From: Pseudooceanicola atlanticus | GTDB lineage: Bacteria; Pseudomonadota; Alphaproteobacteria; Rhodobacterales; Rhodobacteraceae | NCBI RefSeq assembly: GCF_000768315.1 | Contig: NZ_AQQX01000001.1 | Span: 62,001-126,000 of the forward strand | DNA length: 64,000 nt | Direction: 5' to 3' | Part shown: positions 9,491 to 17,673 of the stretch, piece by piece | How positions within the stretch are numbered: position 1 is the stretch's first letter | How the letters are laid out: every line of letters begins with the position of its first letter | Made by a program: the position numbers and the translations under genes | Notes under the pieces: generated by a model | The model's database searches: none | Seen by the model: the letters and a program-made list of their open reading frames with translations, nothing else | Told to the model about the DNA's origin: nothing

Positions 9491-9797
9491 AGTTACATGC
9501 TCCTTTGTCTCTTTGTCCGAACCAGCGGACCATACCGCGGCCGGTCATTGGTGGGACAACAGCAGCTGTCGAAATTTGGTTCCGAAAAATTCTGAAAGTT
9601 CTTGGGTTTCCGTCTGACAGGTTCGTGAGCGGGCAGTGAATTTCACCGCTCGGACCGGCCCTCGGGACCGGGCCCGGGCCTTTACCTGCAAGGCCCATAT
9701 TAGTCGCGGGGCCGAAGCCCCGCGAAAGGCGCCCCTGTCACGGGCACGCTTCCATCCGATCATGAAAAACCGGATGTCTTTCCGTCAGCCGCAGCGA
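9491..9797. other. 307-base spacer between two paralogous small genes
   Basis: There is no gene that I can support here. It must hold the promoter of the minus-strand gene that starts at 9490, and the 3' end of the transcript of the gene at 9798-10094. The one clear structure is a hairpin at 9705-9724 with an 8-bp stem (CGCGGGGC with GCCCCGCG). Read on the minus strand it has a TTCG loop, a very stable RNA tetraloop, but no T run follows. Confidence 0.5.
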
Positions 9798-10094
9798 TTA
9801 CTGCTGCAGCAGGCGGGTGTTGCGGAGCGATTCCGGTGCGCCGGTATCGGCTGTCGTCGCGACCACGGTGGTGGTCGTGCGGCCGGTCGTCTGGAACAGC
9901 GTTTCGTCGATGGATGCCGGAGCGGCGATCTGTTCGACGTTCACGGTCACGCTGTCGATGTGCTCGGCGTCGGCCAGGCGGCTGTTCTGCAGCGAGGTCG
10001 GCACGGAGGTTTCGACGGTTTCCAGTGCGAAGGCCGAAGATGCGCTGATTGCGACGACGGCTGCGGCGGATGCGATTTTGGTCAGAGTGGACAT
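9798..10094 (-). CDS. Small exported protein, paralogue of the 8972-9490 product
   Basis: Function unknown. The 98-residue product has a signal peptide (ending SSAFA, then LETVET). The mature part carries VPTSLQNSRLADAEHI near its start and APESLRNTRL at its very end, matching the two motifs of the 172-residue protein 300 bases downstream, with a Thr/Val-rich spacer (TTGRTTTTVVATT). It is therefore a short version that stops after the second motif. A ribosome site GAAAGG lies upstream. It is divergent from msrB with a 207-base gap. Confidence 0.7.
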   Translation of the reverse strand: MSTLTKIASAAAVVAISASSAFALETVETSVPTSLQNSRLADAEHIDSVTVNVEQIAAPASIDETLFQTTGRTTTTVVATTADTGAPESLRNTRLLQQ

Positions 10095-10301
10095 TGTGTG
10101 TACCTTTCTTTCTACTGTGTAAGAGGCTTTCCTTGCGGCCTCGACAGGAGAAATAACCGTTCATTTTCAGAACGCTATAGGTCCCCCGGTAAAGTAGATT
10201 TGAGCGGTTGGTGAGCGGCCCGAAAGCCCTGCAAAACAAAGGTGATTTGAACATTGTGCAGGGATGCACATATTCTGTCACAGAACAGCCGGAGACAGAT
10301 C

Positions 10302-10751
10302 ATGCCTGAATACCTACGCGATCCCGATGCCCTTGCCCGCCTGACCCCGGAACAATACCGGGTCACGCAGGAAAACGGCACGGAACGCCCTGGAACCGGG
10401 GAATTGCTGAACGAAAAACGCCCCGGCATCTTTGTCGACATCGTCTCGGGAGAGCCGCTGTTCGCCTCGTCCGACAAGTACGAGAGCGGTTGCGGCTGGC
10501 CGAGCTTTACCAAGCCGATCGAGCCCGCCCACGTGACCGAGCTGCGCGATACCACCCACGGGATGATCCGCACCGAGGTCCGGTCCAAGCATGGTGACAG
10601 CCATCTGGGCCATGTCTTTCCCGACGGTCCGATGGATCGCGGGGGGCTGCGCTATTGCATCAATTCCGCCTCGCTCCGCTTCATCCCGCGCGAGGAGATG
10701 GAGGCCGAGGGCTATGGCGATTATCTGAACCAAGTGGAGGACATATCATGA
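10302..10751 (+). CDS. msrB: Peptide methionine-R-sulfoxide reductase
   Basis: MsrB repairs methionine R-sulfoxide in proteins. The 149-residue product shows SGCGWPSF, the [16 protein letters not shown] block and [11 protein letters not shown], where the Cys is the catalytic residue. The zinc-binding CxxC pairs of many MsrB proteins are absent. I start at the ATG at 10302, preceded by a GGAGACAG ribosome site. Its stop codon overlaps the msrA start (ATGA), so the two are translationally coupled and together repair both stereoisomers. Confidence 0.95.
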   Translation: MPEYLRDPDALARLTPEQYRVTQENGTERPGTGELLNEKRPGIFVDIVSGEPLFASSDKYESGCGWPSFTKPIEPAHVTELRDTTHGMIRTEVRSKHGDSHLGHVFPDGPMDRGGLRYCINSASLRFIPREEMEAEGYGDYLNQVEDIS

Positions 10752-11254
10752 GCGAAGACCGCGCCGTCCTGGCCGGAGGTTGTTTCTGGGGCATGCAGGA
10801 CCTGATCCGCAAGCTGCCCGGCGTCACTCGCACCCGCGTGGGCTATACCGGGGGCGACGTGCCCCATGCGACCTACCGCAATCATGGCACCCATGCGGAG
10901 GGGATCGAGATCTTCTTCGACCCGACCAAGATCACCTATCGGCAATTGCTGGAATTCTTCTTCCAGATCCACGACCCGACCACGCTGAACCGGCAGGGCA
11001 ACGATATCGGGCTGAGCTATCGGTCCGCCATCTACTATGTCGACGACGCGCAGAAGGCCGTGGCCGAGGACACGATTGCCGACGTGAATGCCAGTGGCAT
11101 CTGGCCCGGCACGGTCGTGACCGAACTGGAGCCGGTGGGCGACTTCTGGGAGGCCGAGCCGGAGCACCAGGATTACCTAGAGCGTATCCCGAACGGCTAT
11201 ACCTGCCATTTCCCGCGGCCCGACTGGGTGCTGCCCCGCCGCGCCGCCGAATGA
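10748..11254 (+). CDS. msrA: Peptide methionine-S-sulfoxide reductase
   Basis: MsrA repairs methionine S-sulfoxide. The 168-residue product has the catalytic motif GGCFWGMQ near residue 12 (Cys nucleophile), [13 protein letters not shown] and the [14 protein letters not shown] block, all typical of the family. No signal peptide, so cytoplasmic. It overlaps msrB by four bases. No extra C-terminal cysteine pair is obvious, so its recycling mechanism may differ from that of three-cysteine enzymes. Confidence 0.95.
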   Translation: MSEDRAVLAGGCFWGMQDLIRKLPGVTRTRVGYTGGDVPHATYRNHGTHAEGIEIFFDPTKITYRQLLEFFFQIHDPTTLNRQGNDIGLSYRSAIYYVDDAQKAVAEDTIADVNASGIWPGTVVTELEPVGDFWEAEPEHQDYLERIPNGYTCHFPRPDWVLPRRAAE

Positions 11255-11286
11255 CCCGGCGAATGATTGCTGGCGCCTGTTAGGCG

Positions 11287-12135
11287 CTAGTCCCGGATCA
11301 GGACCTGCCCCAGATGCAGGTCCTGGCCCCCATCCACGCGATAGGCGTGCAGTTGACCGGCCTCCTGCCGGAACTGGAAACAGCCGGTCGCGGCGCCCCC
11401 CTTCCAACAGACATTGCCATTGTCGATCAGCCACCAGCTGCCCTTGTTGGGGCGTTTGCTGTCGCCGTCGATCGTTAGGCCTTCGTATTGGCCGTTGGGC
11501 TTGTAGGTGGTGATCGCCTTGCCGCCGGCATTTTCCCAAGTCAGCTGCCGGCCGACCAGCATGTCGCGCACCTCGACCGCGCCGAGGATGTAATCGGCCT
11601 GGGGCTTCGGCTTGTGATCGGGGATGACGATGGGGTCGTAATCCTCGTGACCGCAGAGCGGCTGAACCTTGGACAGCGCCACGGCCGACCCATTGAGCGA
11701 CATGGGCAGGGTGATCTGATTATCGCCGACGCCGAGGTAGAGGATGCCGCTGGCCCCGCGCGCCAGCACATGGAGCAAGGGTTCGTGCGGGGCGGGTTCG
11801 AAGGGCAGGCGCAGGTCGATATCGCCGTCATTGACATGCTGAAGCATCAGCAGGGCGGCACGGTTGGCGCCGTCGACCTGGATCGTCAGGGGCTGTGGCC
11901 CATGATCCAGCGCGTAGCCTGACAGGGTGACGTGCCATTCCAGCGGCGCGCCCTCGGCCTCGCAATAGAGTTCGAAACAGACCCGCTGACCCGAGGGGTG
12001 CGGGCCGGTGGGACAGACAAAGGCACCGTGGCCGCGCTGGTCGGAATAATGCTGCCAATCCTGGGCCAAGGCGGGGGCCGCGGTGGCGGCGGCCAGGGTG
12101 AGGATGGCAAGGGCTTGGGTCAATAGGCGGCGCAT
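11287..12135 (-). CDS. Exported protein of unknown function, DUF995-like C-terminus
   Basis: The 282-residue product has a signal peptide (MRRLLTQALAILTLAAATAAPALA). The first half has a beta-rich look with cysteines in FVCPTG and VCFELYCEAEG. The C-terminal 90 residues (VGRQLTWEN..ITTYKPNGQYEG..KGSWWLIDNGNVCWKGG..GCFQFRQ) resemble DUF995-type domains, in which a small beta-barrel carries a disulfide. I cannot assign a function. It converges on msrA with a 32-base gap. Confidence 0.65.
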   Translation of the reverse strand: MRRLLTQALAILTLAAATAAPALAQDWQHYSDQRGHGAFVCPTGPHPSGQRVCFELYCEAEGAPLEWHVTLSGYALDHGPQPLTIQVDGANRAALLMLQHVNDGDIDLRLPFEPAPHEPLLHVLARGASGILYLGVGDNQITLPMSLNGSAVALSKVQPLCGHEDYDPIVIPDHKPKPQADYILGAVEVRDMLVGRQLTWENAGGKAITTYKPNGQYEGLTIDGDSKRPNKGSWWLIDNGNVCWKGGAATGCFQFRQEAGQLHAYRVDGGQDLHLGQVLIRD

Positions 12136-12286
12136 GGAACGGTCCGGATCATTGAAATCTATCGGAACGGTATGCGGTTTGGGCCTGTCGGATCAAGCGT
12201 CTGGCGGGTTCGTGACGGTCTTCGTCATCTGGCGGCCGTTACGCTGCCGGGGCGGCCCGGCCCAAATGGGGCCGGGCGCAGGCGGT

Positions 12287-13933
12287 TCAGAATTCGTCCC
12301 AATCGTCGCTGGCTGAGGACGCGGCCGGGCCGTTGACCTGCTGCTGCGCCACGGCGGGTCGCGCCGGGCGCGGGGCCGGTTTCGCGCGGGGGGCCATGCC
12401 GACGACATTGGCCGCGCCTGGCCCGTTCGATCCGATATCGAACCGGGTGACCGCGTCGTTCAGGGTCTGCGCCTCGCGCGACAGGGCGACGCTGGCGGCG
12501 GAGGTTTCCTCGAACATGGCGGCGTTCTGCTGGGTGACCTGGTCAAGCTCCTGCATGGTGTTCTCGATGGCGGAGATCGTGCTGGCCTGTTCCTCGGCCG
12601 AGCCGGCGATTTCTGCCACGTGCGAGGCGACCTCGGTCACCGCGTCGGAGATACGGCCAAGCGCCTCTCCGGTCTTGCGGACCAGTTCCACGCCGTTGCC
12701 CACCTGGTCGGACGAGGTGGCGATCAGTTCCTTGATCTCCCGTGCGGAGTTGGAGGACCGCGCCGCCAGCGCCCGCACCTCTGTTGCCACGACGGAGAAG
12801 CCACGGCCGTTCTCGCCTGCCCGCGCCGCTTCGACGCCTGCGTTCAGGGCCAGCAGGTTGGTCTGGAACGCGATCTCGTCGATCACCTCGGTGATGCGGG
12901 AAATCGCCTGGGAGGATTGTTCGATCGAAGCCATGGCGTTGGTCGCGGCCTGCACGACCTCTCCCGAGGCCTCGGCATGGTTGCGGGCATTGTCGACGAC
13001 GAGGTTGGCGCGTTGCGCGGCCTCTGCCGACAGGCGGACGGAGGCAGAGATCTCGTGCATGGCCGACACGGCCTCTTCCAGCCCGGCGGCCTGTCGTTCG
13101 GTCCGGGTGGCCAGGTCGTTGGCCGCGGTGGAAATCGCGCCCGAATCGTTGGTCACCATCTCCGCGTTGTGCATGACGATCTGGACGGTCTTGCGCAGTT
13201 CGTCCACGGCGGTGTTGAAGTTGCGGCGGAGCTGGTCGTATTCCTCGCCGAATTCGGTGTCGATATGGGCGGTCAGGTCGCGCTTGGCCAGGCGATCCAT
13301 GGCCCAGCCCAGCTGTTCCACGACCTGGCGCTGGGTCGTCATCATTGCCTTCTGCCGGGAGCGATCGCGCGCCTCTGCCTCTTCCCGGGCGGTCTGCGCC
13401 TCGAGCATGTCGGCGTCCATGTCGACCCGTTGGCGGATCGCGAAATAAAGCACGGCCGCCTCGAGCACCACGATGGCACCATGCAGCGCAGTGCGTTCAA
13501 GGTTCTCGATCACGTCGGTGGACGGGAAGATCAGGCCGGGCATGAGGACCGACAGGGTCAGGTGGTGCACCGCCGCGACGGTCGCCACGACGAGGATCAC
13601 GTTGGCATCGGACATCGCCATGGTGATCGCCAGAAGGGCAAAGAAGAACATGTGGCTGTCGAGCTGCCACGGATGACCGGAAAACGCGGCGGTGAAGGTC
13701 ATCGCCTGCGCGATCAGGCCAAGCGCCGCCAGGATACGCCCGGTGCTGCCCCCGCCCATAGAGCCCACATGCCCCAGGCCGGCGGCCACGAGGCCGAACA
13801 GCAGGACCGGCAGCCAGGCATTGCCGACCGCGAGCGCCGCGATCGGCGCTGCGGGAACAAAGGCCCAGGCGGCCCAGACGATACGCTGCATCGCCGTATC
13901 CTGGGCCATTTCAAATTTCGTTTTTGTCGTCAT
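12287..13933 (-). CDS. Methyl-accepting chemotaxis protein
   Basis: A 548-residue chemoreceptor. The N-terminal 170 residues form about six membrane helices with hardly any periplasmic loop ([32 protein letters not shown]), so it probably senses something in or at the membrane. A HAMP-like linker and the cytoplasmic signalling domain follow, with the hairpin tip [24 protein letters not shown] near residue 360. The last residues, DWDEF, fit the xWxxF tether for CheR/CheB. Start chosen at 13933, where ATGA overlaps the stop of the upstream gene; ATGs at 13942 and 13948 are less likely. No che genes are in the window. Confidence 0.93.
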   Translation of the reverse strand: MTTKTKFEMAQDTAMQRIVWAAWAFVPAAPIAALAVGNAWLPVLLFGLVAAGLGHVGSMGGGSTGRILAALGLIAQAMTFTAAFSGHPWQLDSHMFFFALLAITMAMSDANVILVVATVAAVHHLTLSVLMPGLIFPSTDVIENLERTALHGAIVVLEAAVLYFAIRQRVDMDADMLEAQTAREEAEARDRSRQKAMMTTQRQVVEQLGWAMDRLAKRDLTAHIDTEFGEEYDQLRRNFNTAVDELRKTVQIVMHNAEMVTNDSGAISTAANDLATRTERQAAGLEEAVSAMHEISASVRLSAEAAQRANLVVDNARNHAEASGEVVQAATNAMASIEQSSQAISRITEVIDEIAFQTNLLALNAGVEAARAGENGRGFSVVATEVRALAARSSNSAREIKELIATSSDQVGNGVELVRKTGEALGRISDAVTEVASHVAEIAGSAEEQASTISAIENTMQELDQVTQQNAAMFEETSAASVALSREAQTLNDAVTRFDIGSNGPGAANVVGMAPRAKPAPRPARPAVAQQQVNGPAASSASDDWDEF

Positions 13934-14238
13934 GTTTCCCATCCACACAAGGCCGCGAGAGTTCCACCGTCAAAGACCGCCCAGGCGCCGCCCTGCCGCA
14001 GGCGTGCGGCGAAATCGGCCCCTTCACCGGTGGCAAGCGCGCCCAGATACGCGGTGTCCGGCCCGATCTGGCGGCCACCGGCCACGTCGATCACGCCGGC
14101 CAGGTCGCGCCAGGGCGGCGTCACCACGAGGACGATCCCGTCATTGCCCGACGGCACGGTGGCCAGCGCCAGCAGCGGTCCCCCCGCCGTCAGCCCGAGC
14201 GCCATGGTCAGCGCCATCAGAGATCTCCGGTCCATCAT
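13930..14238 (-). CDS. Small exported protein coupled to the chemoreceptor
   Basis: The 102-residue product begins with a likely signal peptide or membrane anchor ([21 protein letters not shown]). The rest contains [27 protein letters not shown] and ends [17 protein letters not shown] do not recognise it. Its stop codon overlaps the chemoreceptor start by four bases, so the two are translated together. One idea is a periplasmic or membrane accessory of that receptor, but this rests only on position. Confidence 0.6.
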   Translation of the reverse strand: MMDRRSLMALTMALGLTAGGPLLALATVPSGNDGIVLVVTPPWRDLAGVIDVAGGRQIGPDTAYLGALATGEGADFAARLRQGGAWAVFDGGTLAALCGWET

Positions 14239-14360
14239 GTCTTCGCCCTAACGCGAAAAACTTGCCTGCCCGTTAAGACGCGCCCGCTTTGCGCGATTTT
14301 CGGGCTTACCCGCCGGGTCTGTCATGTTAGGTCAGGGCGGATCCAAGCCGGAGAATGCCC

Positions 14361-15149
14361 ATGTCCTTCACCCTCGCCACCTGGAACATCAACTCGGTCC
14401 GCCTGCGCGAACCCCTGGTCTGCCAGTTCCTTGAGGAAGAAGGCCCGGACGTTCTGTGCCTGCAGGAATGCAAGTCACCGGTCGACAAGATCCCGCGCGA
14501 ACGGTTCGCCGAACTGGGCTATACCCACATGATCGCGCGCGGCCAGAAGGGCTATAACGGGGTGGCGATCCTGTCCAAGCTGCCGATCGAGGACAGGGGC
14601 GACAAGGATTTCGCCGGTCTGGGCCATGCCCGCCATATCGCCGGGCGGCTGGAAAACGGCGTCACGATCCACAATTTCTACGTCCCCGCCGGGGGCGACA
14701 AGCCCGACCGCGAGGTGAACGAGAAATTCGGCCAGAAGCTCGATTACCTCACCGACATGCGCGACTGGTTCCGCGACGAAACGCCGGAAAAGGCTATCCT
14801 GGTGGGCGACCTGAACATCGCCCCGCGCGAGGATGACGTCTGGAGCCACAAGCAGCTGCTGAAGGTCGTGTCGCACACCCCGATCGAGGTCGATCACCTG
14901 GCCGAGACGCAGGAGGCCGGCAAATGGGTCGATATCACCCGGCAGGACATCCCCGAGGGACTGCTCTATTCCTGGTGGTCCTACCGCTCGCCCGACTGGG
15001 ATGCGGCGGATAAGGGGCGGCGGCTGGATCATGTCTGGGCGACGCCGGATATTTCGAATGCCGGGCATTCCTCGCGTATCCTTCGGCATGTGCGCGGCTA
15101 CGAGAAACCGTCGGATCACGCGCCGGTTCTGGCGACGTTCGACCTTTAA
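14361..15149 (+). CDS. xthA: Exodeoxyribonuclease III
   Basis: A 262-residue AP endonuclease/3'-exonuclease of the exonuclease III family, acting in base excision repair. Visible motifs are ATWNINSVR, CLQECK (metal-binding Glu), GDLNIAPRE, KGRRLDHVWATPDI and PSDHAPVLATF, which supply the catalytic Asp, Asn and His. The ATG at 14361 sits seven bases after GGAG; the ATG at 14355 is too close to it. Confidence 0.95.
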   Translation: MSFTLATWNINSVRLREPLVCQFLEEEGPDVLCLQECKSPVDKIPRERFAELGYTHMIARGQKGYNGVAILSKLPIEDRGDKDFAGLGHARHIAGRLENGVTIHNFYVPAGGDKPDREVNEKFGQKLDYLTDMRDWFRDETPEKAILVGDLNIAPREDDVWSHKQLLKVVSHTPIEVDHLAETQEAGKWVDITRQDIPEGLLYSWWSYRSPDWDAADKGRRLDHVWATPDISNAGHSSRILRHVRGYEKPSDHAPVLATFDL

Positions 15150-15161
15150 CTCGGGCGGGTC

Positions 15162-15665
15162 TTACTTCAGCCAGTCGCGATAGGTGTCGTGGTCCGACAT
15201 GTCGTCGAAAAGGCGGGTCATTCGGTCCAGGAACCAGCTTTTGCCGATCAGGATGATGGCCATGCCGCAGGCGGTCCAGCCCGCGTCCTTGGCGATCAGC
15301 CCGTAGGTCAGCGGGATCAGCCCGCAGCCGTTCAGCACCGACAGGCCAAGCGCCCATTTTGCATGCGCCTGCGGGATCGGCACGCGGGCACGGTTGATCC
15401 AGACCCGTTCGCCCATCACCGCCCGCGACGCCCAGCTGCGCGTGCTGGCCGGTGGCGGAAAGAGGTGCGGGTTCACCCGGGCCCAGATCACCACGAGGAT
15501 CACCGGGATCAGTGCCCCCCAGCCCAGCCAGTCACGGCTCCAGACCGCGAGGACGAAGAGGGGCAGCACGCTGTAGCGGGTGTAGACCGACCAGGGGTTG
15601 GCATGGCGCGCCCATCCCGTCCGGTCCAGGCCCATGGCGCTCTGCATGCCTTCGATCAGTTTCAT
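15162..15665 (-). CDS. DUF6653 family membrane protein
   Basis: The 167-residue product has NPWSVYTRYSVLPLFVLAVW near the start, then paired membrane segments, RVNPHLFPPP, SWASRAVMGERVWINR and a last segment ending IGKSWFLDRMTRLFDDMSDHD. That pattern fits the DUF6653 family of small membrane proteins of unknown function. Probably three or four helices. I start at 15665 (MKLIEGM); the open frame extends upstream to 15767 but would run across the promoter of the divergent thioredoxin gene. Confidence 0.75.
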   Translation of the reverse strand: MKLIEGMQSAMGLDRTGWARHANPWSVYTRYSVLPLFVLAVWSRDWLGWGALIPVILVVIWARVNPHLFPPPASTRSWASRAVMGERVWINRARVPIPQAHAKWALGLSVLNGCGLIPLTYGLIAKDAGWTACGMAIILIGKSWFLDRMTRLFDDMSDHDTYRDWLK

Positions 15666-15751
15666 AGCACCCTCGGTTTCAATGTCGCGCCGGGCAGTCG
15701 GGCCTTGGAAGTCGCGGCCATGCCGTCCATATAAGGGGAAACCGGACCAAA

Positions 15752-16702
15752 ATGACAGGAATGGCACCGATGATCGAACTGGGCGGAGCGCAAGAGAGCG
15801 CCAATACGGGCGACCTGATCAAGGACGTCACCGAAGAGAATTTCATGGCCGATGTCGTGGAGGCCTCGATGGAGGTGCCCGTCATCGTCGACTTCTGGGC
15901 CACCTGGTGCGGCCCGTGCAAGACGCTTGGCCCGATGCTGGAAACCGCCGTGACCAAGGCCAAGGGCGCGGTGAAGATGGCCAAGATCGACGTCGACCAG
16001 AACCAGCGCCTGGCCCAGGCCCTGGCGCAGCAGGGACTGCCGCTGCAATCCATCCCGACCGTCGTCGCCTTCGTGCAGGGCCGTCCGGTGGACATGTTCC
16101 AGGGGGCCGTGCCGGCCTCGGAGATCGACGCCTTCATCGCCAAGGCGATCGAAGCCGGGGGTGGTGACAGCTCTGGCGGGCTGGACGATGCCGTGGCCGC
16201 GGCCGAGGAAATGCTGGCCGAAGGCGCCGCCGAGGACGCACAGCAGACCTTCGCCGCCATCCTGCAGGAAGAACCGCATCACGCCGCCGCCTATGCCGGT
16301 CTGGTGCGCACCTACCTGGCCATGGATCAGCTGGACCAGGCCGAGGCCGCGCTGAACGGCGCCCCGGTCGAAATCAGCAAGGCGCCCGAGCTTGAGGCCG
16401 TGCATGCCCAGATCGAACTGGCCAAGCAGGCCGCGGGCGTCGGCCCGGTGGCCGAACTGACCGCGACGGTCGAGGCGGAGCCCGACAACCATCAGGCCCG
16501 GCTGGACCTGGCCAAGGCGCTGCATGCCTCGGGTGACGTGGCGGGCGCGGTCGACCAGCTGTTGGAGCTGTTCCGGCGCGATCGCGAGTGGAATGACGGG
16601 GCCGCGAAGGCGCAGCTTCTGACCATTTTCGAGGCGCTGGATGCCAAGGATCCGGTTGCGCTATCGGGACGGCGGAAACTCAGCTCGATGATATTTGCCT
16701 GA
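15752..16702 (+). CDS. cnoX: Thioredoxin-TPR protein, CnoX/YbbN type
   Basis: The 316-residue product joins a thioredoxin domain (about 25-130; active site WCGPC with Cys53 and Cys56) to a tetratricopeptide-like helical domain (about 155-316), the layout of the chaperedoxin CnoX/YbbN. Such proteins hold oxidised proteins and pass them to chaperones. E. coli CnoX lacks the active dithiol, but this one keeps it, so it can probably also reduce disulfides. Start codons at 15761 and 15770 are possible alternatives. The Lon-N gene follows 20 bases later. Confidence 0.9.
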   Translation: MTGMAPMIELGGAQESANTGDLIKDVTEENFMADVVEASMEVPVIVDFWATWCGPCKTLGPMLETAVTKAKGAVKMAKIDVDQNQRLAQALAQQGLPLQSIPTVVAFVQGRPVDMFQGAVPASEIDAFIAKAIEAGGGDSSGGLDDAVAAAEEMLAEGAAEDAQQTFAAILQEEPHHAAAYAGLVRTYLAMDQLDQAEAALNGAPVEISKAPELEAVHAQIELAKQAAGVGPVAELTATVEAEPDNHQARLDLAKALHASGDVAGAVDQLLELFRRDREWNDGAAKAQLLTIFEALDAKDPVALSGRRKLSSMIFA

Positions 16703-16722
16703 CGGAACGGGCGCGCTAGCTG

Positions 16723-17385
16723 ATGCCTATGTTCAGAGCCGCCGATCTTCCCGAAGTTATCCCCGTGTTTCCATTGCCTGGCGCGCTGCTTCTGCCGCGT
16801 GCCCGGCTGCCGTTGCACCTGTTCGAACCGCGTTACCTGGCGATGCTGGATGATGCGCTCAAAACGCCGCACCGCCTGATCGGCATGGTGCAGCCCGATC
16901 CGCGCCCGCAGGTCGAGGATGGGCCCGAAGGCCCGCCGCTGCATCGCATCGGCTGTGCCGGGCGGGTCACCCAGTTCTCGGAAACCGAGGACGGGCGCTA
17001 CATGATCACCCTGGCCGGCATTTCCCGCTACCGCATCCGCGAGGAAGTTCCGGGCTTTGCCCCCTATCGCCGCGCCTCTGTCGACTGGACCGGGTTCGAG
17101 GACGACCTGCGCGAACCGGTCGAAGACCGTAATTTCGACCGCGACCGGTTCCTGGACCTGCTGGCGCGCTATTTCTCGGCCAAGTCGCTGGATACGGACT
17201 GGGAAACCCTGAAAGAGGCGGATAACGAGATGCTGATCAATTCGCTCTCGATGCTGCTGGGGTTCGAACCGGAAGAAAAGCAGGCGCTGCTGGAAGCGCC
17301 CAGCCTGTCGACCCGGCGCGAGACATTGGTCACCTTGATCGAATACGCCCTGCGTGGCGGCGAGGATTACGGAGTGATGCAATGA
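16723..17385 (+). CDS. Lon N-terminal substrate-binding-domain protein
   Basis: This 220-residue protein consists of the Lon peptidase N-terminal domain alone ([33 protein letters not shown], then [29 protein letters not shown]), without ATPase or protease domains. Stand-alone Lon-N proteins are common; their role is not settled, though substrate binding or adaptor function is suspected. It is followed by the Trm112 gene with an ATGA overlap, and preceded closely by the cnoX-like gene, so the three look like one protein-quality operon. Confidence 0.9.
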   Translation: MPMFRAADLPEVIPVFPLPGALLLPRARLPLHLFEPRYLAMLDDALKTPHRLIGMVQPDPRPQVEDGPEGPPLHRIGCAGRVTQFSETEDGRYMITLAGISRYRIREEVPGFAPYRRASVDWTGFEDDLREPVEDRNFDRDRFLDLLARYFSAKSLDTDWETLKEADNEMLINSLSMLLGFEPEEKQALLEAPSLSTRRETLVTLIEYALRGGEDYGVMQ

Positions 17386-17591
17386 CCCAATCGCAAGAGG
17401 CCGACCACCCGAAGGCCCCGCTTTTCGACCGCCACATGCTGGAGGCGCTGGTCTGCCCGCAGACCCACGAGACCCTGTCTTACGACGTCGAGGCGCAGGA
17501 GCTGATCTCGAAGAAGGCGAACCTGGCCTTCCCGATCCGCAACGGCATCCCGATCCTGCTGATCGACCAGGCCCGCACGCTGGACCCGTGA
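17382..17591 (+). CDS. Trm112 family protein
   Basis: A 69-residue member of the Trm112/UPF0434 family: [16 protein letters not shown] ... [18 protein letters not shown]. Eukaryotic Trm112 activates methyltransferases; the bacterial role is poorly known. The usual four zinc-binding cysteines are reduced here to one (VCPQTHE), as in many bacterial members. It overlaps the Lon-N gene by four bases. Confidence 0.9.
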   Translation: MTQSQEADHPKAPLFDRHMLEALVCPQTHETLSYDVEAQELISKKANLAFPIRNGIPILLIDQARTLDP

Positions 17592-17639
17592 GGGCGTGAC
17601 CGGCGCAAGGTCAGTCGTTCGCGCGGCGCGGCTTCGCCC

Positions 17640-17671
17640 GTGAGGGCGGACGGGTCAGACCCGTCCCTCAC
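17640..17671. other. Hairpin between convergent genes
   Basis: GGACGGG pairs with CCCGTCC across a five-base loop, and the stem extends through a three-base bulge to GTGAG with CTCAC. It lies between the stops of the Trm112 gene and the acyl-CoA ligase gene, where it could end transcripts from both sides, although neither side has a T run. Confidence 0.4.
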
Positions 17672-17673
17672 GC

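Noticed and set aside
9758-9781. CATCCG / CGGATG inverted repeat after the short paralogue gene
   Set aside because: A six-base stem with a twelve-base loop and no T run is likely chance.
11272-11287. Small hairpin GCGCC-TGTTA-GGCGC between msrA and its convergent neighbour
   Set aside because: Only five base pairs, overlaps a stop codon and has no T run; too weak to call a terminator.
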